A DNA stretch of 13,206 nucleotides from NCBI GenBank assembly GCA_913061425.1, contig CAJXUO010000007.1, positions 1 to 13,206 on the forward strand. The letters run 5' to 3'. Shown here piece after piece: positions 6,995 to 13,206 of this stretch. Under the pieces are notes generated by a model. The model was not told the DNA's origin and did not search any database. It saw nothing but the letters and a program-made list of their open reading frames with translations. Made by a program: the position numbers and the translations under genes. Position 1 is the stretch's first letter, and each line of letters begins with the position of its first letter. The stretch comes from an uncultured Lutibacter sp. GTDB taxonomy: Bacteria > Bacteroidota > Bacteroidia > Flavobacteriales > Flavobacteriaceae.

Positions 6995-8111
6995 CTTCTG
7001 ACGGTTGACTGTATAAATTAGAGGCTGTTTTAAAGCCTTTTTCTGTTAGACTCCACATATTACTATTTAATATCACATAGTCTAAATCAACCAGTTTTTG
7101 AAGCGTTTTACGAGTAAACCCTTGAAAGTTGTTTAGTATTTTAATGGTGTGTGGATGAGAAATATCTTCATGTGTTTCTGCAATATTATGCATAAACGCT
7201 AATGTTTTGTGTAATTCTAAATCACGCCTGTTTTTTATAAACCGTATTTGTTTAAATAAAAGCCCTCGGCTTGGTGAAAATATAAACGAAAACATCACAA
7301 ATACTGAAGCAACAAGTACAATAACTGGTCCTGTAGAAAGATTGTTTTGACTCGCGCTAATTGCTGTCCCTACTACACCTGAAAATGCTCCAAAAATTGC
7401 AGCCAACATTACCATAACACTTAAACTATTCGTCCATTGACGAGCCGCTGCCGCAGGAGCCAATAACATAGCACTCATAAGAACGACACCAACGGTTTGA
7501 AGCCCAAGAACAATTGCCAAGACTATAAAAGTTGTAATTAAGATGTCGATAAACTTGGTATTGAAACCAAGAGTTTTAGTGTAATCTTCATCGAATAATA
7601 ATAATTTAAATTCTTTCCAAAAAAGAAGTAAAACAAACAAACAAATTCCAGTCACAATAGCCATTAACCATACATCGCTTTCAACTAAAGTTGCTGCTTG
7701 ACCAAATAAATATTTATCGAGTCCTGCTTGATTTGCATTTGGTTGTTTCTGGATATATGTTAAGAGTAACATTCCAAATCCAAAAAACAAGGATAATATT
7801 AATCCTAAAGCTGTATCAGATTTTAAATGTGTTTTTGAAATAATTCCACGTATCCAAAATGTTCCAATAAGTCCACTAATTAATGCTCCTAATAATAAGG
7901 TGTTACTATCTTTTGCTCCAGTAATTAGAAATGCAATTGCAATTCCAGGTAAAGCAGCATGCGAAATGGCATCACCTAATAAACTTTGTTTTCTGAGCAC
8001 TGCAAAACTACCTAGCATTCCAGTAACAGCACCTAGAATTGCCGTTCCAAGTGTGATGGTGCGTAGTGTGTAGTCACTGAAAACTAAAGAAAAATATTCT
8101 TGTAAATCCAT
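6987..8111 (-). CDS. Metal ABC transporter permease (ABC-3 family) with C-terminal winged-helix-like tail, TroC-like
   Basis: Second membrane subunit of the importer, 374 residues. The ABC-3 core covers about residues 1-283 and has the motif LRKQSLLGDAISHAALPGIAIAF (39-61) and the segment LGLQTVGVVLMSAMLLAPAAAARQW (202-226). As in the other permease, a cytosolic tail (about 284-374) extends past the normal end. It contains HKTLAFMHNIAETHED (301-316), a helical stretch GFTRKTLQKLVDLDYV (331-346) and a wing-like segment NMWSLTEKGFKTA (351-363). That order, helices then 'L-T-x-K-G', resembles DtxR/MarR-type winged helices. The ATG overlaps the ATPase stop by one base (TAATG type) and the 3' end overlaps the next permease by 8 bp. 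With two different permeases, the complex is probably a heterodimer plus two ATPases. Confidence 0.9.
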   Translation of the reverse strand: MDLQEYFSLVFSDYTLRTITLGTAILGAVTGMLGSFAVLRKQSLLGDAISHAALPGIAIAFLITGAKDSNTLLLGALISGLIGTFWIRGIISKTHLKSDTALGLILSLFFGFGMLLLTYIQKQPNANQAGLDKYLFGQAATLVESDVWLMAIVTGICLFVLLLFWKEFKLLLFDEDYTKTLGFNTKFIDILITTFIVLAIVLGLQTVGVVLMSAMLLAPAAAARQWTNSLSVMVMLAAIFGAFSGVVGTAISASQNNLSTGPVIVLVASVFVMFSFIFSPSRGLLFKQIRFIKNRRDLELHKTLAFMHNIAETHEDISHPHTIKILNNFQGFTRKTLQKLVDLDYVILNSNMWSLTEKGFKTASNLYSQPSEDE

Positions 8112-8848
8112 TATTCCTGAATACTTACTTTATAATTGATTCCATAGGTTTTTGTCAAATTATCATCATTAAAGATGTCTTTAACAGGTCCTGTAGCAAT
8201 CTTTTTTACATTTAAAAAAGTTACCCAATCAAAATATTCTGGAACTGTTTGTAAATCATGATGTACAACAATTACTGTTTTTCCAGCCTTTCTTAATTCT
8301 TTTAAAATATTAATTATCGCTATTTCAGTGGTAGCATCTACACCTTGAAATGGTTCGTCCATAAAATAGATGGATGCATTTTGCACCAATGCTCTAGCCA
8401 AGAATATACGTTGTTGTTGTCCTCCAGAAAGTTGGCTTATTTGCCTGTTTTTAAAAGAAAGCATTCCTACTTTTTCAAGTGCTTCTAATGCGGTTTTTTT
8501 TTCTTTTTGCCTTGGACGTTTTATCCAACCCAAACTCCCATAAGTTCCCATCATTACAACATCTAAAGCAGTTGTTGGAAAATCCCAATCTACACTTCCT
8601 TTTTGTGGAACATAGGCAACCAAAGAACGTTGTTTTTCATATGGTTTTCCATAAATACTGATACTTCCAGCAATAGGATTTAAAATCCCTAAAATTGACT
8701 TTATCAATGTTGATTTTCCAGCACCGTTTGGTCCAACAATAGCCATCAACACACCTTCTGGAATTTCAAGATCAATATCCCAAAGTACGGGCTTGTAGTT
8801 ATATGCTACAGTTAAATCATCTACTTTTACGGCTATTTTCTTTTCCAT
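8111..8848 (-). CDS. Metal ABC transporter ATP-binding protein, TroB/MntB-like
   Basis: Cytoplasmic ATPase that powers the importer, 245 residues, the usual length. The ABC motifs are all intact: Walker A GPNGAGKS (39-46), Q-loop Gln82 in YVPQKG, signature LSGGQQQR (140-147), Walker B IYFMDEP (160-166) with Asp164 and Glu165, D-loop GVDA (169-172) and the H-loop VHHD (195-198). The [23 protein letters not shown] stretch (79-101) is characteristic of Mn/Zn-type ATPases of this family. It overlaps the binding-protein stop and the next permease start by one base each, so the four transport genes should be translated together. Confidence 0.94.
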   Translation of the reverse strand: MEKKIAVKVDDLTVAYNYKPVLWDIDLEIPEGVLMAIVGPNGAGKSTLIKSILGILNPIAGSISIYGKPYEKQRSLVAYVPQKGSVDWDFPTTALDVVMMGTYGSLGWIKRPRQKEKKTALEALEKVGMLSFKNRQISQLSGGQQQRIFLARALVQNASIYFMDEPFQGVDATTEIAIINILKELRKAGKTVIVVHHDLQTVPEYFDWVTFLNVKKIATGPVKDIFNDDNLTKTYGINYKVSIQE

Positions 8849-9759
8849 TATTTAAGTGCGTTAACAATAGTGTTTACATTATATTCAAACATTCCGATAT
8901 ACGTTCCTTCAATAGTTCCTGCATTTCCTAAAGCATCGGAAAATAAAGTTCCACCAATTTTTACATCATGACCTTTGGATTTTACAGCCGCTTCTAAGGC
9001 TTCTATTGTACGTTTAGGAACTGAACTTTCTACAAAGATGGCTTTGACTCCTTTTTCAATAATAAATGCTGCTAATTTTTGAACATCTTTAACTCCCGCC
9101 TCAGTTGCTGTTGACAGCCCTTGTAGTCCTACAACTTCAAAACCGTAGTTTTTACCAAAATAATTAAAAGCATCATGTGCTGTAACTAAAATTCTTTTTT
9201 CAACAGGTAGATCTTCAATAATGGTTATTACATTACTTTGCAATGCGTCTAATTTCGCTAGATATTGCTTTTCGTTTTCAATAAAAGTCACTGCATTTTT
9301 AGGATCTTTTTCTAATAAAACTTGCGTAACTTTTTTTGCAAATTGTTTAAAATATTTAATGTTAAACCAAACGTGAGGATCATAGTTTGACGCAAAATAA
9401 TCTGAACCAATTAAAGTGGTTTTATCTAATTCGTCTGCTAATGCTATAGGAGTTTTGGTTGCACTTCCCATTTTTTCAAAAACGTCAACAAGTTTTCCTT
9501 CAAGATGTAATCCGTTGTAAAAAATAACATCAGCATTTACAAGTTTTGACACATCTCCTTCACTTGCTTTATATAAATGCGGATCTACTCCGCTTCCCAT
9601 TAAACCTTGAACATTAATATATTCTCCACCAATATTTTTTACCAAATCGGTAATCATAGATGTTGTTGTAACAACGTTGAGATTGTCGTTCTCAGGAACG
9701 TCTTTTTTACACCCAAAGAGTGTAGTTGTAAGTAATATAACTAGTAAGTATTTTTTCAT
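8848..9759 (-). CDS. TroA-like metal-binding lipoprotein (cluster A-I substrate-binding protein)
   Basis: Periplasmic, lipid-anchored receptor that delivers a divalent metal to the ABC permeases; 303 residues. A lipoprotein signal peptide ends in LFGC with Cys17 as the lipidated residue. The likely four metal ligands are His61 (GVDPHLY), His129 (DPHVW), His195 ([10 protein letters not shown]) and Asp275 (LFSDAL). A His at the third position is as in treponemal TroA; PsaA/MntC-type manganese receptors have Glu there. There is no His-rich loop of the ZnuA kind. This fits Mn or Zn, and specificity cannot be fixed by sequence alone. The gene starts 3 bp after the metalloregulator stop (TAA-AAA-ATG) and overlaps the ATPase start by one base, so all five genes form one operon. 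Confidence 0.93.
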   Translation of the reverse strand: MKKYLLVILLTTTLFGCKKDVPENDNLNVVTTTSMITDLVKNIGGEYINVQGLMGSGVDPHLYKASEGDVSKLVNADVIFYNGLHLEGKLVDVFEKMGSATKTPIALADELDKTTLIGSDYFASNYDPHVWFNIKYFKQFAKKVTQVLLEKDPKNAVTFIENEKQYLAKLDALQSNVITIIEDLPVEKRILVTAHDAFNYFGKNYGFEVVGLQGLSTATEAGVKDVQKLAAFIIEKGVKAIFVESSVPKRTIEALEAAVKSKGHDVKIGGTLFSDALGNAGTIEGTYIGMFEYNVNTIVNALK

Positions 9760-9762
9760 TTT

Positions 9763-10440
9763 TTAATTTTTCAAGTTTATGTCTTTTACAAATAAATTCT
9801 TTGCTACTTCTTCTGTGATTAAGACCTTATTATTGTTCAGAATTACTTCTAATGATTTATCAAATGATTCTTTATACACTACTTTAATTGAATTACCAAT
9901 TGCAATTCCTTTATTATTTAGATATTTTAAAAAATCATCTGAGGAATCTCTAACTCCAACAATAGAACTTTCTTGATTTATTTCAAGTTCAGAAAGTAAT
10001 TTTTTAGTAAAAGTTAACATGTTTCCATCTTTATCTGGAATAGGATCTCCATGAGGATCAACTGTTGGAAACTCTAGAAACGCATCTAAATGATCAATCA
10101 AAGTTTCAGACTTTACGTGTTCTAGTTGCTCAGCAATTTCATGTACTTCATCCCATCTATAAGATAAGTGTTTTACCAAAAAAACCTCCCATAATCTATG
10201 ACTTCGAATAATTGAAATAGCGGTTTTTTTACCTCCTTTAGATAATGTTACACCTTGATATTTTTTATAATCTACTAGATTTTTATCTGCCAATTTCCGT
10301 ATCATATCGGTAACCGAAGATGGGTTTGTTACTAGTTTTCCTGCTAAATCATTAGTGCTTACAGCAGAGTCAGTTTTTTTAGAAAGGCTAAAAATTGCCT
10401 TTAAATAGTTTTCCTCGGTATATGATAAGTTGTTTTTCAC
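9763..10440 (-). CDS. DtxR/MntR-family metal-dependent transcriptional repressor
   Basis: Cytoplasmic metalloregulator of 225 residues, the long form of the family. It has an N-terminal winged helix (about 1-65, recognition region TNPSSVTDMIRKL 38-50), a dimerisation/metal domain (about 70-145) and a C-terminal FeoA/SH3-like domain (about 155-222). Metal-site residues by alignment to DtxR are His81, Glu85, His100, Glu104, Glu107 and His108. Glu104 replaces the Cys102 of iron-responsive DtxR, as in manganese-responsive MntR; the position equivalent to DtxR Met10 appears to be Asn11. It heads the ABC operon, so it probably represses its own operon when Mn (or Fe) is ample. The start codon is GTG (10440), because no in-frame ATG exists nearby and SYTEENYLKAIFSL matches the usual N-terminus. 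Naming it mntR would be an inference from Glu104 and context. Confidence 0.92.
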   Translation of the reverse strand: MKNNLSYTEENYLKAIFSLSKKTDSAVSTNDLAGKLVTNPSSVTDMIRKLADKNLVDYKKYQGVTLSKGGKKTAISIIRSHRLWEVFLVKHLSYRWDEVHEIAEQLEHVKSETLIDHLDAFLEFPTVDPHGDPIPDKDGNMLTFTKKLLSELEINQESSIVGVRDSSDDFLKYLNNKGIAIGNSIKVVYKESFDKSLEVILNNNKVLITEEVAKNLFVKDINLKN

Positions 10441-10444
10441 GTTG

Positions 10445-10452
10445 CAAATATA
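10445..10452 (-). promoter_or_regulatory. Candidate -7 element of the metalloregulator-ABC operon
   Basis: On the minus strand this reads TATATTTG, an exact TAnnTTTG match, but it ends only 4 bp before the GTG start, so transcription would begin at or next to the start codon. A weaker alternative, TATTTTTT (10481 to 10474), would give a leader of about 30 nt and would overlap less with the coding region. Confidence 0.45.
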
Positions 10453-10481
10453 TTAATAATTTCTATTAATTTAAAAAAATA

Positions 10482-10497
10482 TTTAGATTAGTCTAAA
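10482..10497. promoter_or_regulatory. Palindromic candidate operator between the metalloregulator and the barrel gene
   Basis: TTTAGATTAGTCTAAA is an inverted repeat with arms TTTAGA and TCTAAA (one mismatch in the 16 bp). It has the TTAG...CTAA outline of DtxR-family operators. It lies just upstream of the plus-strand -7 element (10506) and about 30 bp upstream of the minus-strand one, so one repressor could control both directions. A further half-site, TAATCTA (10501-10507), pairs with TAGATTA (10484-10490) and overlaps the plus-strand -7 element. Confidence 0.6.
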
Positions 10498-10505
10498 AAT
10501 TAATC

Positions 10506-10513
10506 TACATTTG
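10506..10513 (+). promoter_or_regulatory. Candidate -7 element of the outer-membrane barrel gene
   Basis: TACATTTG matches TAnnTTTG exactly, 19 bp before the ATG at 10533. It begins 8 bp after the palindrome at 10482-10497, a layout close to the feoA promoter (5 bp). Confidence 0.6.
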
Positions 10514-10532
10514 TCGAAAATTTATAAATAAA

Positions 10533-11297
10533 ATGAAATATTTAGCAACCTTACTTTTAATATGTACAACAATTACTGTTTGCTCTCAAGATATTATTAC
10601 TGATAGACCAGATCAAACTGAGGCTTCATCAACAATTCCAAAAAATAGTTTTCAAATAGAAATGGGAGTACTTTCGCAAACTTCTAATGATAATGCTGTT
10701 AAGAGTTTTGCAGGGCCTTCTACATTATTACGTTATGGAATTTCTGAAAAAGTTGAATTGCGTTTATTCAATCAATATGAATCTAATAAAATTGAATTAG
10801 AAGGCGGAAATATTAAAACTAATGGTCTAGGAGATATAGAAATTGGAACAAAAATTCAATTGTTTAAAAAGGTAGGTGTAAATACAGAAATTGCATTTTT
10901 ATCTCATGCTATCATTCCAACTGCAAAAGATGAATTGTCTAATAATAGTTTAGGGACTATAAATAAATTATCTATTTCTCATAGTATAAATGAACAGATT
11001 GGTGTTGGATACAATATCGGTTATGATAATGTAAATAAAGTAAGTGCACTTACATATTCTATAGCAATTGGTTTTTCACTAGCAGATAAATTTGGATTAT
11101 ATATAGAACCTTATGGTGCATTAACTGAAGGAAACCAGTTTGAAAGTAATTTTAATGCTGGAATTACGTATTTAGCAAAAAACAATTTACAGCTCGATGT
11201 TTCTTATGGTACAGGTTTAAACAATGATATGGAATATGTTTCCGCAGGTTTTAGTTGGAATATTACTGAATTTTTAATGAATAATAATAAGAATTAA
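10533..11297 (+). CDS. Outer-membrane beta-barrel protein of the 'transporter'/Phenol_MetA_deg type
   Basis: Predicted exported barrel of 254 residues. A signal peptide (1-18) probably ends at VCS with Gln19 as the mature N-terminus, a frequent arrangement in Bacteroidota. The mature start IITDRPDQTEAS...IPKNSFQIEMG (21-45) is the hallmark of the family often annotated 'transporter' (Pfam MetA-pathway/Phenol_MetA_deg). The rest alternates polar and hydrophobic residues in strand-length runs with turns rich in N, G and D. The last strands end in FSWNIT near the C-terminus, with a short Asn-rich end. No enzymatic motif is visible. It is divergent from the metalloregulator and shares a candidate operator with it, which suggests metal-controlled expression and perhaps a channel for the metal taken up by the ABC system. 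That role is inference; the family's substrates are poorly known. Confidence 0.82.
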   Translation: MKYLATLLLICTTITVCSQDIITDRPDQTEASSTIPKNSFQIEMGVLSQTSNDNAVKSFAGPSTLLRYGISEKVELRLFNQYESNKIELEGGNIKTNGLGDIEIGTKIQLFKKVGVNTEIAFLSHAIIPTAKDELSNNSLGTINKLSISHSINEQIGVGYNIGYDNVNKVSALTYSIAIGFSLADKFGLYIEPYGALTEGNQFESNFNAGITYLAKNNLQLDVSYGTGLNNDMEYVSAGFSWNITEFLMNNNKN

Positions 11298-11299
11298 CG

Positions 11300-11329
11300 C
11301 TATTTTTGAGTATCTAAAACTCAAAATAG
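11300..11329 (+). promoter_or_regulatory. Inverted repeat with embedded -7-like element just before the ketopantoate reductase gene
   Basis: Arms CTATTTTTGAGT (11300-11311) and ACTCAAAATAG (11319-11329) pair over 11 bp with one bulged T and a 7-nt loop, ending 2 bp before the ATG at 11332. The left arm contains TATTTTTG (11301-11308), an exact TAnnTTTG match 23 bp before the ATG. No T-run follows, so this is not a standard terminator. It may be a promoter with an operator-like repeat, or a stem close to the translation start. Confidence 0.4.
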
Positions 11330-11331
11330 AA

Positions 11332-12252
11332 ATGAAAATTATTGTTTACGGTGCTGGAGGTGTTGGGGGATATTTTGGCGGGAAATTAGAGCATGCAGGA
11401 TACGATGTTACTTTTATTGCTCGTGGAAAACATTTGGAAGCAATTCAAAAAAATGGACTGCAAGTAAAAAGTATAAATGGTGATTTTACAGTTTTTCCAA
11501 AAGCAACGGACGATGTTTCTAGTATCTCAAATCCAGATTTAATAGTACTTGGTGTTAAATCTTGGCAAATTCCTTCAATTGTAAACTTTCTAAAGCCTAT
11601 AATTAACGAAAACACACTTGTTTTGCCATTGCAAAATGGCGCTGATAATGCAGAAAAACTATTAGAAATTCTAGATAAAAAAAATGTGCTTGCAGGATTA
11701 TGTAGAATTGTGAGTAAAGTTGAATCTCCTGGAGTTATAAATCACTTTGCTTTCGAACCTGAAGTTGTTTTTGCTGAAAACGATAATAAAGAAACTCAAA
11801 GAGTTAAGAAAGTCAAAATGATTTTTGATGCTGCAGGCTTTAAGAATAACATCTCAAATGATATTCATTTAGATATTTGGAGAAAGTTTTTATTTATCAC
11901 TATCGTAAGTGGTATTGGCGCATTAACAAGAGAAGTTTTTGGAGTATTAAAACAAGATGAATCAATTCGAAAAATAATGATTGATTCTGGAATTGAAATT
12001 ATGAAGATAGCAAATGCTAAAGGGATTTCTATAACTCAAAAAGATATTGACAATGCAATGAAATCATTTGATAATTCTGGATATAATACTACAGCCTCTA
12101 TGCAGCGTGATGTTATGGAAGGAAAGCCTAGTGAACTCGATAACTTTAACGGATATATTGTCAAAGAAGGGCTTTTATTAGGAATTGAAACACCTATAAA
12201 TAGTTTTATTTACCAATGTTTGTTACCTCAAGAAAATAAAGCAAGAAAATAA
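11332..12252 (+). CDS. panE: 2-dehydropantoate 2-reductase (ketopantoate reductase) family protein
   Basis: NADPH-dependent cytoplasmic reductase converting ketopantoate to pantoate in coenzyme A synthesis, or a paralogue acting on a related 2-keto acid. The 306 residues match the family length. An N-terminal Rossmann fold carries GAGGVGGYFGG (7-17), and LPLQNG (98-103) supplies the conserved Asn102. The C-terminal helical domain has the catalytic Lys185 in DIWRKFLF, and SELDNFNG (267-274) has Glu268 at the position of the substrate-site Glu. It follows the barrel gene by 34 bp but may have its own promoter. No other pantothenate gene is nearby. Bacteria often carry several PanE-like proteins, so the symbol is tentative while the family is firm. 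Confidence 0.88.
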   Translation: MKIIVYGAGGVGGYFGGKLEHAGYDVTFIARGKHLEAIQKNGLQVKSINGDFTVFPKATDDVSSISNPDLIVLGVKSWQIPSIVNFLKPIINENTLVLPLQNGADNAEKLLEILDKKNVLAGLCRIVSKVESPGVINHFAFEPEVVFAENDNKETQRVKKVKMIFDAAGFKNNISNDIHLDIWRKFLFITIVSGIGALTREVFGVLKQDESIRKIMIDSGIEIMKIANAKGISITQKDIDNAMKSFDNSGYNTTASMQRDVMEGKPSELDNFNGYIVKEGLLLGIETPINSFIYQCLLPQENKARK

Positions 12253-12283
12253 ATATATTGCCATTCTGAACAAAGTAAAGAAT

Positions 12284-13167
12284 CTATTCCGAGACTTTCT
12301 TTTTCTTACTAATAAGAAAGACTCCAATCACAACAAGCAAACAACTTAAAATTTTAATTAGATTTATATCTTGCTCGTATTCTTTCTGATTAAAAACAAA
12401 GGCATAAATAGCGACCATAATAAAACTAATTGCAGGTTGTAGGTATACATAACTTCCAGCAACTGATGGAGGCACATGATTTAGTGCGTAAATATTAAAT
12501 AGATACGCGAAAAAAGTTGTTCCTAAAATGACAAAAGTAATCGTTAAATAGGTGTTTGTTGTAAATGCTGAAAAATCGGTAATTAATAAATCTTGAATTC
12601 CAAAGGGAAACATAAATACAAATCCGAAAAGGAAAACCCAACTAATGATTGTAATGGTGTTGTATTTCTTCATCAATGGTTTGACTAAAACAAGATATAG
12701 TCCGTAAGAAGCTGCATTAATAAAAATAAATAAGTTTCCTAAAAGGGAACTTGTTCCTCCCGATTTATTGCCATAAACTATCAATATGATAGCGCCAATT
12801 GCACCAATAGTAATTCCTGCTAATTTAGTTCTTGTTATTTTCTCATTCAATATAAAAAAACTATAGATCATGACTAATACAGGAAGAGAAGTCATGATGA
12901 TTGAAGCATCAATAGGAGACGTTAAATTCAAGCCATGAAAAAACAATAATTGATTTATAGCAATTCCAAAAAGTCCGCAAAATAGGAATCTTAAAAAGTC
13001 TTTCTTCTCTACTTTTTCTTTGATAAAAGATTTAAGTATCCAAAATAAAATTCCTGCACCTAAAATTCGTAGAAATATAAAAGCAGAAGGACCAATTTTA
13101 TTAGGCATAATACCTTTGGCAATAATATAGTTAGCGCCATAAATAATATTCGCTCCAAGTAATGCAA
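12284..13167 (-). CDS. EamA/DMT-superfamily transporter, N-terminus lost at the contig end
   Basis: Multi-pass inner-membrane protein of the drug/metabolite transporter superfamily; the substrate is unknown. Two EamA repeats of about five helices each are visible, the first ending near the NEKITRTKLAGITIGAIGAIILI segment and the second near KILSCLLVVIGVFLISKKKK. The PxxASxIMTSLPVLVMI-type motif of the first repeat and VPPSVAGSYVYLQPAISFIM of the second are family-typical. The first ATG at 13108 is not the start: the frame continues upstream as ALLGANIIYGANYIIAKGI, a normal first EamA helix, up to the last genomic base. About 293 residues are visible, so perhaps only 5-15 are missing. It converges on panE with a 31-bp gap in which I see no clear terminator. 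Confidence 0.88.
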
Positions 13168-13206
13168 CTGTCTCTTATACACATCTGACGCTGCCGACGA
13201 ATAGAG
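13168..13206. other. Untrimmed Nextera/Tn5 sequencing adapter and partial index at the contig end
   Basis: CTGTCTCTTATACACATCT (13168-13186) is the Tn5 mosaic-end sequence. It is followed by GACGCTGCCGACGA (13187-13200), which completes the reverse complement of the Nextera Read-1 transposase adapter. The last six bases, ATAGAG, match the beginning of the reverse complement of i5 index 502 (CTCTCTAT). This is library construct, not genome. Genomic sequence ends at 13167. Confidence 0.97.

Noticed and set aside
6696..7021. Overlapping small frames on both strands within the permease genes
   Set aside because: They are out-of-frame shadows of the conserved ABC-3 segments, with biased composition (Asn/Cys/Tyr rich) and no family features.
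5834..8111. Permease tails as frameshift read-through or fused pseudogenes
   Set aside because: Both frames are clean, the tails have balanced composition and similar ending motifs, and the gene junctions are tightly coupled, so the extensions look like real domains.
8848..9759. Zinc-specific ZnuA assignment for the binding protein
   Set aside because: The acidic His-rich loop typical of ZnuA is absent, and the operon encodes a DtxR/MntR-type regulator, not Zur.
12284..13108. EamA transporter as a complete 274-residue protein from ATG 13108
   Set aside because: The frame continues upstream with a typical first EamA helix until the adapter; the gene is truncated, not short.
1..13167. Mobile element, phage, CRISPR, toxin-antitoxin or defence system
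   Set aside because: No transposase, integrase, repeat array, target duplication or defence domain is visible; all genes are ordinary metabolic, envelope or metal-transport genes.

Overview
The window is AT-rich, gene-dense DNA that looks like a member of the Flavobacteriaceae (Bacteroidota). The support is threefold: protein styles (a 'TDRPD' outer-membrane protein, a Bacteroidota-type RseP, metal ABC permeases with long tails), A-rich leaders without Shine-Dalgarno sequences, and repeated matches to the Bacteroidota -7 promoter element TAnnTTTG upstream of genes. There is no phage, insertion sequence, CRISPR array, rRNA or tRNA that I can see. The right end is a contig end: the last 39 bases are Nextera/Tn5 library adapter plus the start of an index, not genome.

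Layout. Positions 1-1023 hold the 3' part of bioB (biotin synthase), whose start lies before the window. It converges on rseP (1101-2423, minus) across a strong bidirectional terminator. rseP is divergent from a SCO1/SenC copper chaperone gene (2571-3251). Next comes the ferrous-iron operon feoA-feoB plus an unlisted 43-codon gene for a Cys-rich FeoB-associated membrane peptide (3314-5830). Only 3 bp later it meets, tail to tail, a five-gene minus-strand operon (10440 down to 5834): a DtxR/MntR-type metalloregulator, a TroA-like lipoprotein, an ATPase and two ABC-3 permeases. Divergent from the regulator is an outer-membrane beta-barrel gene (10533-11297). It is followed by a ketopantoate-reductase-like gene (11332-12252) and a convergent EamA-type transporter cut by the contig end (12284-13167).

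How it works together. Roughly 3.26-11.3 kb reads as a transition-metal acquisition island: Fe(II) import by FeoAB, Mn(II)-type (possibly Zn/Fe) import by the Tro-like ABC system, its own metalloregulator, and possibly an outer-membrane channel under the same control. Two similar palindromes with TTTAGA/TCTAA half-sites lie just upstream of -7 elements, one before feoA and one between the regulator and the barrel gene, suggesting shared metal-dependent repression. Four points deserve attention: both permeases carry about 100-residue C-terminal tails resembling winged helices, recalling the chlamydial YtgCR permease-repressor fusion; the ABC operon's terminator is embedded in the coding sequence of the opposite-strand 43-codon gene; the regulator appears to start with GTG almost exactly at its predicted transcription start; and the barrel gene shares the regulator's operator.
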